From contig JAJTWR010000021.1 of assembly GCA_021613335.1 (NCBI GenBank), positions 2,686,001 to 2,750,000 on the forward strand: DNA of 64,000 nt. The letters are read 5' to 3'. The notes beneath the pieces are model-generated. The model ran no database searches, was not told where the DNA came from, and saw only the letters and a program-made list of their open reading frames with translations. Source of the DNA: Whitmania pigra (lineage: Eukaryota > Annelida > Clitellata > Hirudinida > Haemopidae). Positions 56,763 through 64,000 of the stretch are shown piece by piece. Each line of letters begins with the position of its first letter. Within the stretch, counting starts at the first letter, position 1. The translations under genes were made by a program, and so were the position numbers.

Positions 56763-57328
56763 GCCTAAGAATCTATGAAGTTCTTTCTTGTTGGTTGGTG
56801 CTTCTAACTTTTCAATTGCCTGGATTTTGTTGGGATCTGGACTGACTCCCTTTTCCGACAATAAGTGACCTAGGTATTGGACTTGATGTACCTTGTACTG
56901 AAGCTTCGACTTATTGAATTTTACGTTGTGCTGTTGTGCTCGTTCCAACACTTTCCTCAAAGTTTCATCGTGCTCAGCCTCATTTCTCCCTGCGATAATA
57001 AGGTCGTCAAAGACTATGCGGACATTCGGTATGTCACCGAATGTATCAGTGTTTCTCTTCTGAAACACTTCGGGTGCTGACGTTATGTCAAATGGGAGAC
57101 GAGTAAAGGAATATCTTCCAAATTGGCTGTTAAACGTACACAACCTGGAACTCTCTTCATCCAGCTTTATTTGATGAAAACCATCCTTCATATCAATGAT
57201 GGTGAACACAGTCATGCCATGGAGTTGTGCTGTAACATCCTCATGTCTCATGTGAGAATAGCATAGTGTTCCCTTTTTATGGCGGTATTCAGGTCTCTTG
57301 GATCGAGACACAATCTGATAGATCCATC
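56763..57328 (-). pseudogene. Gypsy reverse transcriptase segment
   Basis: After the MITE, the RT continues with a broken piece (RSKRPEYR...), then a clean frame: TVFTIIDMKDGFHQIKLDEE, FTRLPFDITSAPEVFQ, the catalytic box VFDDLIIAGRN (VFDD in place of the usual YxDD) and VQYLGHLLSEKGVSPDP. It ends at the hAT insertion after LHRFLGM. Confidence 0.82.
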
Positions 57329-57337
57329 CTTCTTTTC

Positions 57338-57540
57338 GGTGACCCGTCAAAATAGCCCAGCGACAAAATAGCCCCGTCAAAACATTCCCGTCAATGTATC
57401 TTTATAAAAAAAATATTTATATGAGTTGATACATTAACCTATAACTTATTTCAAATTTGATTAAATGAAATGAATTTTATGTTTTGATGGTGCTATTTTG
57501 ACGGGGCTATTTTGTCGCCGGGCTATTATGACGGGGTGCC
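57338..57540. mobile_element. Foldback MITE with 9-bp target duplication
   Basis: 203 bp bounded by ggtgacccgtcaaaatagcc and an inverted ggcaccccgtcataatagcc. It is flanked by cttcttttc on both sides (57329-57337 and 57541-57549). The 9-bp duplication points to the Mutator-like group. It splits the Gypsy RT between LVEKK and DGSIRLC. Confidence 0.88.
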
Positions 57541-58341
57541 CTTCTTTTCAACCAGCAACAAGCTGCTCACCCATTCCGTCGGTTCATCGCGCTTAACCAA
57601 GACTCCTGCTTCAATCATCTGATCCAACTTTTGCTTGAGTTTTGGCTGGAGAGACAATGGAACACGTCTTGGAGGGTGAATTTTGGATGTAATTGAAGCA
57701 TCAACAACAATATGGTGTTCTTTGGGATAACATCCCAATCCTTGGAAGACATCTTGATATTTCTCTAAAGTATTCTTTGATGCCATCTGTGTCACGCTGT
57801 CAATCCTGCTTATCAGGTTCAGCTCCAGACAAGTTGGCAGGCCCAAGATTGTAGGTACTTGGCGGTTGACCACGAAAAAATCGGTCGGAATACTTCTTCC
57901 ACGATGTTGGATGAGAATGGTGACCAATCCTGCTGGGTTTACCTTGTCGTTACTAAATGAAGTGAGTACAGCTTTTGTAGTGCGAAGATGTGGACGATCT
58001 TTCATGTGTCTGAAAACATTTTGTGATAAAATGTTCACCTCTGCACCTGTGTCTAATTTGAACCTAAGGCTGGTTTTACCCACGAGGAGTTCTTTCCACC
58101 ACGATGTTTGTTGAACATTTCCAAGCTTGCACATTGACACGAAAAATGATTGCACTTCATGGACAGGAGATGGTCTCTGTCTCGAACGAGATGTGGATCT
58201 CTGTCTTGGCGTCATCTTGGTATTTCTACAACATCTGGCGTAATGGTTCTGTTTGCCGCAGGACAAGCACTGCTTGCCGTACGCTGGGCACTTCCTTGGT
58301 GGATGCTTTCCTCCACAGTTTCCACACTGCTTTACATCCAA
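57541..58341 (-). CDS. Gypsy nucleocapsid knuckles, protease and RT start
   Basis: Two zinc knuckles (CGNCGGKHPPRKCPAYGKQC, then LSCGKQNHYARCC), an aspartic protease active site (FKLDTGAEVNILS), and the N-terminal RT region (YPKEHHIVVDASI, PPRRVPLSLQPKLKQKLDQM, EWVSSLLLVEKK). The frame runs into the foldback MITE at 57540. Confidence 0.85.
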
Positions 58342-58928
58342 TGCTTGGAGATTGGTGGTGAGTGGTCGCCAGTAATACTCTTAACCTGGGCTTTGCATGA
58401 CTCCGATGCTCTGCAGATGCTAACTGCTCTTTCGAGAGTGAGTTTGTCGTCTTGAAGGAATCTTTCAAGGAGCGAGCGATCCGCACATCCGAGTACGATC
58501 CTGTCTCTCATCATAGACTCCACTTGGTCTCCGAACTCACATGACTTTGCTTGGTTCTTCAGTTTGGTAACAAATGCGTCAATCGGTTCATCCGGCAGCT
58601 GTGATAACTGCCAAAAAGCGACCCTCTCCGTGATCGAGTTTAACTTCGGCGTGCAATATGCTTCAAACTTCTTGATCACTTCTTCCAAATTGTTAGCATC
58701 CGAGTTTCTGTCAAACGTGAATGCGTTGAAGATTGGAAGAGCATCCGGTCCTAAGTAGCTGAGGAGCATGGCTATCTTGATGCTCTCAGGCTTGTCCAGA
58801 GATTCCGAGGCCGTCAAATGTATATTGAACATTTGAATGAACAATCGCCATTCTTCGGCGAGGTTCGACGTATTGAATCGAAATGTATAAGATCTATTGA
58901 AAATAGAATCTTTCGTCGACTGCGCCAT
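58332..58928 (-). CDS. Gypsy gag (capsid) ORF
   Basis: 198 aa with a Gypsy-type capsid pattern (EEWRLFIQMFNIHL, IAMLLSYLGPDALPIFNAF, FWQLSQLPDEPIDAFVTKLK, RDRIVLGCADRSLLERFL). The ATG uses the last base of the LTR. The ORF ends 10 bp after the next ORF's first Met, in a different frame, so gag and pol may be linked by frameshifting or the frame has been damaged. Confidence 0.8.
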   Translation of the reverse strand: MAQSTKDSIFNRSYTFRFNTSNLAEEWRLFIQMFNIHLTASESLDKPESIKIAMLLSYLGPDALPIFNAFTFDRNSDANNLEEVIKKFEAYCTPKLNSITERVAFWQLSQLPDEPIDAFVTKLKNQAKSCEFGDQVESMMRDRIVLGCADRSLLERFLQDDKLTLERAVSICRASESCKAQVKSITGDHSPPISKHWM

Positions 58929-59081
58929 GTAACGTTTTCGATTATTTGAATCTTTAACTGTCTAAACACAATGTCAATAACAGCTAATCAAAACAGTTCA
59001 GAACACAAGATGGCGACGACATACACCCGCCTAACCAAAGATCTCTAATCGAACAAAATATAAACATAGACATATGTCACA
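58928..59081 (-). repeat. Gypsy 5' LTR
   Basis: TG...CA ends; 154 bp. Immediately downstream on the minus strand is the tRNA-Ser-type primer-binding site, which overlaps the first gag codons. Confidence 0.9.
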
Positions 59082-59979
59082 GTTTCCGGTTTTAAGAAAA
59101 TATATTCAATGTTGCCTTCCTTGTCCTTAGTGATGATTAGAGGTGATGCTTTTGTTCTATCCAGACGAATTGTCAAAATGCAGGTAACGCGTGCACCGGT
59201 TGAGATGATATGGATAGATTGATGTGGCATCCCTCTGATCAATTGCCATTTGAGATGGTTGACCCATAAACACTATGGTTTCATCCATAACAATCCTTTT
59301 GGAGAGTTTGTTTTTGGAAAAGTCGATGCCATCAACAAAGGACTTGAATGCGATTGCACGTTTAACAACTTCAGCATGGTCCAACTTGAATAGTGTTGTT
59401 GATCTTCTTAACGACAGTTCTTATCGCTGAATAAAGTTATCCAGCCAGTGTTGTGATGATTTGAATTCTGTTTTCCAGCTGTAACGTCATTTTAAGGGCA
59501 AAAGCTTGAATGTCAGCGTAGAGTCAAAGCCTTAAGTTTCCTGTCAGCAATCCAGTCACAGATAATATCTTCCAACTCGGGAAATAATTGCACTTGCGCT
59601 TCTTAGTATTTCCCTCGTCCAGCCGTTGACTGAGATCGTCATACGCAGCTCGCGAAACCTTTCGAATATCCAACTTATTCTCGGTAAGATTCTTGTCCCG
59701 AGATTCTTCCACGATTCCTTTCTTGTACTCGGTGAAATAACTTCTTTTTTTACTCATCTTTTCGAAATAATAATTAATGGTAATTCGCTAGATTAAGATT
59801 TATAAACAACGCGTTCTGATTGATTGTTTACCGCATCTTCTTACCCGTTTAGATATTTACAAATAAATATAATTTTTATTGATCGTCTTTTATTATAATA
59901 ATATTTCATTATAATCATACTGATATTAATGTAGTAATTTATAATTCGATACAATGTACGTTGCAACAAACTATAGTTA

Positions 59980-60720
59980 GTGCCGGATTAAGCCGGTGGG
60001 TGACCCGAGGCTCACTTTGAAGGGAGGCCCTCTTTCCAATTCCCCTTATTGCACACGTTACAACATCACATACTAGTAACCTACTATATATATACTTCGA
60101 ACACGAGTTGTTTTCCAGAAAAAATAAAATTATAATTCGACAAAATTTTGTCTTGGGCTATTTTGTCACCGGGCTATGTTGACGGGGCTGTTTTGACGGG
60201 GCTATTTTGTATTGGGCTATTTTGACGCCGAGCTGTTTTAACGGGGCTGCTTTGTCGGGGCTATTTTGTCGCCGGGCTGTTATGACGGGGTGCCGATTTG
60301 TAGACCATTGTACTTGCCACTCATTGCAGATGCATTGTCGTAGCTTTGCCCTCGACAGTTTCCCAGGTCTAGGTCATGTATCATCAGAAATTCCATCAGG
60401 GCGTTGAACATCTCTTGAGCGCCATGACCTTTGTTTGCCATGAATGTTACAAAGCGTTCTACTGGGCCGTAACCAGTTCTTAGCTGTGAGTTCCCCTTTA
60501 TGATTTTGATAATGGAAGAGCCCAAGCGTGCACATTCTCGGGATATTGCGGTCATTTCTAGGTTGTTGCACCGAGTGCGTAGAGAACAAACTTTCATTAC
60601 AGTACTGAACTGTTGATGCACTCCTTTTCAGCCAGTATTCCCGCATCTGATTCGAAATAATGCATGGCCAAAGTCCAATGTCAGTGCCTCCTGGTATGCC
60701 CTACTAGCCTTCATTTCTAT
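59980..60720 (-). mobile_element. DUF4371-type hAT transposon interrupted by a foldback arm
   Basis: The terminus agtgccggattaag lies at 59982. The minus strand from about 60720 encodes ISRECARLGSSIIKIIKG, RFVTFMANKGHGAQEMFNAL and CRGQSYDNASAMSGKYNGLQ, a strong match to the ZMYM/DUF4371 hAT transposases. The frame is cut at NGLQ by the foldback arm at 60294. Confidence 0.75.
60139..60294. mobile_element. Foldback-family terminal arm
   Basis: An array of at least nine units (gggctattttgtcgcc, ggggctgttttgac and variants) ends in gttatgacggggtgcc at 60294. The opposite arm is absent. Confidence 0.7.
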
Positions 60721-60734
60721 ACACTCACTCACTC

Positions 60735-62133
60735 TCCAAAATAAGAACGCAGTGCTCAGCAACTCCGCGGATAGCAGGATCCGTGAAGTCAAGCCACTGC
60801 TGGAAGGAAATTCCGAGCGCAGAACGAGATCGACGAATCAGTTGCCGAGCTGATGTTCGAAGAAGTGAGAGGTCCTACCCAGACAGTCAGTGTACGACCA
60901 GTTGCCCTCCAGGGACAATTTGCAGAAGTGGGGTATGGTGGAAGACACCGAATGCCGGCTCTGCGGCGGTACCGAGACACTGCATCACGTGCTCAGCAAT
61001 TGCACGTATGCCCTTGCCAACGGTCGGTACACATGGCGACATAACCAGATCCTTCGAGAATTGTGCGAAGCCGCAAAAGCAGCAGTCTCCAAAGTAAACT
61101 CGCGCACGATCGCAAATCAGCGAAAGATTTACTTCTTGCGTGAGGGCTTCGCACACATCTGCAAAAAGAGATGTCAAATCTCCAGGTGCTGATAGAAAGT
61201 TGCAAGAAGCTGGATCTGGTGCTCGAATCGCCGTCGACGGAGGCCATCATTCTGGTGGAGCTGACGGTTCCGTGGGAGGACAGGCTACAATTCAGCAATG
61301 CGCTCAAAACAGATAGGTATGCAGATCTGTCGATGGACCTGGAAGCAAGAGGATACCGTACATACCTCTACCCCATCGAGATTGGCGCAAGAGGTGTGGT
61401 CAGCAAGTCGACTTACGCTTTCCTCACCAAGATTGGATTGTCAAGTCGGAAGAGAACAAAAGATGTCTGAGACCGCTGGAGCGGCTTCATTCTGGATCTG
61501 GCACATGAGGAGCCAGAAGAAGTCTTAAGAGGCCACCACAGGAAACCGGGGAAAGCCGTCGGTCTCCGGTATGAATGATCCACCGAACGACGGGACCAAA
61601 CCATTGGCCGAGAGACGCGGTGTTGTCGGGAGAAATGGGCCGAACATGAACTGCGGTCCAAACCGCGGAATCCAAAAGGACCGCGGTCGAGTCCCGAAAA
61701 TTTCTCTCTCCGGCTGCCACTACAAAGAAATTATAAGGCCCAGTTTGCATATATTAAAGCGATGTGAAGAAGCCACTGAGAGCTTTCATGACCGTTGTAA
61801 GCAAACTGGGATGAAGGCGATCGACATAAAAAGGCCAATGAGAGCCCCGCATAGTCGAAGTTTGCAGGTGACAAACAGACAGCATGCAACATGAAGGAGC
61901 CATTGAGAGCTTTCGTAGTCGCTCCAGTCCAGGCAGCAGTGATCGGCATAACAAAGCCAACGAGTGCCTCTCAAAGCAGGCGGTATGAGTTGGTTCCAGC
62001 AAGACCAAACCGACAGGGACATCCGGCTGATCACCGGATGCGGCCCGCCCCCAGAAAACGTAAGGAAACTCAAACGTTTGAAGACGAGGGAAACTCCTCG
62101 GAGGATCCCTGTCGGAGTTCCAAGTACTAAGTA
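60735..62133 (+). mobile_element. RLE-class non-LTR retrotransposon, copy B
   Basis: 5'-truncated within the linker (SKIRTQ-equivalent). It lacks about 305 bp between GPTQT and SVYDQLP relative to copy A, and continues with the knuckle (CRLCGGTETLHHVLSNC). After a frame break it carries the endonuclease that copy A lost (DLVLESPSTEAIILVELTVP, WEDRLQFSN, YPIEIGARGVVSKSTYAFL, GLSSRKRTKD, ending SFWIWHMRSQKKS). The 3' UTR runs 61530-62133 with the duplicated gagagcttt modules and the conserved terminal segment. Confidence 0.82.
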
Positions 62134-62419
62134 AGTAATTTGTAAAAACGAATATGACACGGAAGTGTATAGCATGAATTTATCTAAATTGAATTTGATA
62201 ATTATTATATTGGTAGTGGTGATTACGTCATCTTTCAGCATGCCCGCTACACACTGTGTGATTTTCGAGAAAAACTGAAATACCTAAAATTACGTGTAGG
62301 AACAAGAAACACTAAGGAGCATAAATTTTCATATTTATTGAAATTAAACCTTTAAATTATTAATTATATGAATGTAAAAAATGTCTTTCTTACTAATTAA
62401 CTCTTGAACTCTATTTTTT

Positions 62420-62640
62420 AACAAATTCAAGAAAGGTTTCATGTTCTTTTCATTCAGTTCTCACCAGGCCTTATTCAAAGCATCTTTCAGTCCCTGAACA
62501 CTGAAATATTGCATCCCATCGGAGTATACCTTCCTAGAAAGCACGCCCCGCACTTTTCCTACGTGTTTGAAGTTTGTGGAGCTGGCCACTTCAGAACATT
62601 TAAATTTCTCTCCTGGAGAAAAGTTTTTGTCAGTCTTGAT
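62420..62640 (-). mobile_element. Tc1-like transposase C-terminal remnant
   Basis: The minus strand encodes GVLSRKVYSDGMQYFSVQGL, then KDALNKAW, matching the W..L.RKVY.....Y.....L...I...W end of Tc1 transposases, with one stop. Confidence 0.55.
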
Positions 62641-62944
62641 GTGTGTATAGAGATGTGAGCGTGAAATATTTCAATTGTTTTATTTCAAAATGTTTTGTTC
62701 TTTTTGAAATATTTCAACACAAAAAAACACAAAAAAAAACATAAAAAACAAAACAAAAAGTTTATAACTTTAAAAATGAAGTTTTGATGTTGCTGAAACC
62801 AATTGCAGTTTGTTTAGCAATCATCTCTGCAAGTCCTACCAATAGCCTGGTTTAAAGGTACATGCTCATCACAGCTTCTTGCAAAAATAGTTTCTAAGAT
62901 TTTGTCATTGCCATAACAACCGCTATAATCGAAAGAGGTTTAAC

Positions 62945-63095
62945 CTAACAATTATTTATAGTGGTTAAGAAGACCTGGATCTGTGTAATAACCACTCTTT
63001 TTAGTCCTATTAACCGAATTTATTTAAGTAAATCTTAAATTTATCTACTGTGTCAGCTTGGATGGTTTCCTTATCTAGTTTATTCCGTAAAGACG
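62945..63095 (-). mobile_element. 3' fragment of the intron-5 CR1/Jockey family
   Basis: Matches 25935-26060 (caattatttatagtg, taataaccactc, ttaagtaaatcttaaattta, ctactgtgtc). It stops where LTR-like sequence begins. Confidence 0.7.
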
Positions 63096-63099
63096 TTTG

Positions 63100-63585
63100 T
63101 ATCGACGCAGACCAGCATGCGTGGAGAAAGTTGTAATGTAACGTGATTCAGGTGCAAGTTCAAGTTGATTATATCTGTAAAAGTTCTTTCTCCTGTATAT
63201 TCGGGATATGTCTACATGAGCCGATTCTTATCGAAATGACAACACAAGATTCAGATATAATGGAAGCAATATATTAAAAATCAATCAAAATGTACAAGCA
63301 ATCGGAAGCCCACAATAATTAATTACAAAATTCGATAAAAACAGTCTATCTCAAATCGCTCCAAAACTCGTCTGCCACTCTCGACTCACACTCTCCGAGC
63401 TTTCACGACTAAAAAGCTGTTCTGTCGTCTGCCTGTCGCCTTTTATAGCCTTCATCCTAGACATGCTAATTGTATAACTGCGCGGCCAATCAGCGCATCG
63501 CGCGGTTCCAGGCAGACGACAGACACTTCACATTCATTCCACCTACGCGATACAAATTAACAACCCAAAAGCAAATACAACAAAT
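63100..63585 (-). repeat. Putative LTR of a Gypsy-type element
   Basis: Directly downstream (minus strand) of the truncated pol frame. Contains a TATA box (TATAAAA, plus 63441-63447) and, after it, a GC-richer transcribed-like stretch. Neither boundary is proven. Confidence 0.4.
63441..63447 (-). promoter_or_regulatory. TATA box of the putative LTR
   Basis: gctataaaaggc on the minus strand, about 25-30 bp upstream of a GC-rich acaggcagacgacag stretch. Confidence 0.4.
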
Positions 63586-63589
63586 AACG

Positions 63590-64000
63590 TTTGATTGCTG
63601 TGTTAGCTTGGCGCATATCTACACACACACGTTTTTGGCCAGTTTCACTCTTGGGTTTGGGTACGACGACGACTGGACTCATCCACGGAGTAGCACCTTC
63701 GGTCATTTCGATGATGTCGAGCTCTTCGTCATGCTTGAGTTGATCTTTTAACTGTTGACGAACATGGAATGGCACACGACGATGAGGCTGCGCGACTGGT
63801 TGTACTGCGTTGTCGATGTGTAGTTTGACTTGGAAGTTCTTCAGCTTACCAACACCACGAAATAAATCAGCATATTCTGTGTCGAGTTCATTGAATCTGA
63901 TCTGATCGGTGGATGTCGTACGTTCACCAATCGGTTTCACGACGTGTAGTAGGTGTAGTGCTTGAGATACTTCCCAGCTTAGGAGAGAACCTTTCTTGCT
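63590..64000 (-). mobile_element. Gypsy polyprotein fragment (protease-RT junction)
   Basis: The minus frame encodes LDTEYADLFRGVGKLKNFQV, PHRRVPFHVRQQLKDQLKHD, EGATPWMSPVVVVPKPKSE and RVCVDMRQANTAIKR, the start of the Gypsy RT. It stops at NTAIKR, where LTR-like sequence takes over, so the rest of pol is deleted. It runs off the right edge and is a different family from the 53830-59081 element. Confidence 0.75.

Larger units (their letters stand above)
53830..59081 (-). mobile_element. Gypsy (Ty3) LTR retrotransposon with nested insertions
   Basis: Two 154-bp LTRs (53830-53983 and 58928-59081), flanked by the 5-bp duplication gtttc (53825-53829 and 59082-59086), bound a 5252-bp element read on the minus strand. 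The LTRs differ by one base that I could see. The primer-binding site after the 5' LTR, TGGCGCAGTCG, fits the 3' end of metazoan tRNA-Ser, and AAGGGGAGA before the 3' LTR is a polypurine tract. Order: gag, zinc knuckles, protease, RT, RNase H, integrase. A hAT element and a foldback MITE interrupt pol. Confidence 0.92.
53331..59976 (-). mobile_element. pogo-like transposon interrupted by a Gypsy element
   Basis: On the minus strand the N-terminal HTH region (59757-59524, MSKKRSYFTEYKKGIVEESR) is followed by a DDE-domain piece (59384-59090: VMDETIVFMGQPSQMAID, ARVTCILTIRLD..KASPLIIT). At 59086 the frame meets the Gypsy LTR. On the far side of the Gypsy element it resumes in register (GSFKEVGRFNAAVFFLRDDQ) and runs to a C-terminal piece at 53543-53331. 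The N-terminal and DDE parts carry deletions, so it was probably already dead before interruption. Confidence 0.75.

Noticed and set aside
57338..57540. Repeated gccccgtcaaaa-type units suggested a CRISPR-like array
   Set aside because: The units are contiguous without spacers, form inverted arms and carry a 9-bp target duplication, so this is a transposon terminus in eukaryotic DNA.

Overview
The window is animal nuclear DNA: AT-rich, intron-bearing and dominated by decayed transposable elements. Two host genes can be assembled exon by exon from splice sites and reading frame. The first is a Smoothened orthologue on the + strand (11 exons, 21095-43989, about 944 aa). The second is an UNC93A-type 12-TM protein on the - strand (4 exons, 47064-52454, 560 aa). 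Smoothened, UNC93 and telomere-like TTAGGG-type tracts indicate a metazoan, most likely an invertebrate that is not an insect. I cannot fix the phylum from sequence alone.

Layout. 1-9700 is mostly featureless AT-rich DNA with a small secreted-type ORF, one candidate exon, a hAT remnant, an L2/CR1 tail and tRNA-derived SINE heads. 9700-20520 is dense in non-LTR elements of the restriction-like-endonuclease (RLE; R2/NeSL-like) class, with hAT, Gypsy and L2/CR1 pieces. 21095-43989 is Smoothened: introns without insertions are 61-69 bp, while others are swollen to 1.8-6.9 kb by Tc1-like, hAT, CR1/L2, RLE, pogo, Gypsy and SINE insertions. 44000-46900 holds the Smoothened 3' flank and hAT debris. 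47064-52454 is UNC93; its last intron contains an opposite-strand acyl-CoA transferase pseudogene cut by a foldback transposon. 53300-59980 is a nest: a pogo-like transposon carries a young 5.25-kb Gypsy element (154-bp LTRs, 5-bp TSD), which carries a hAT element (8-bp TSD) and a foldback MITE (9-bp TSD). 59980-64000 has a DUF4371-type hAT, a second long RLE copy, Tc1 and CR1 fragments, and the edge of another Gypsy element.

Nothing looks like an operon, a CRISPR array or a prokaryotic system. The most interesting items are the complete Smoothened model with a divergent tail, the GC-AG intron in UNC93, the four-element nest, a foldback family whose termini are arrays of ~14-16 bp units, and the conserved 3'-terminal module of the RLE elements.
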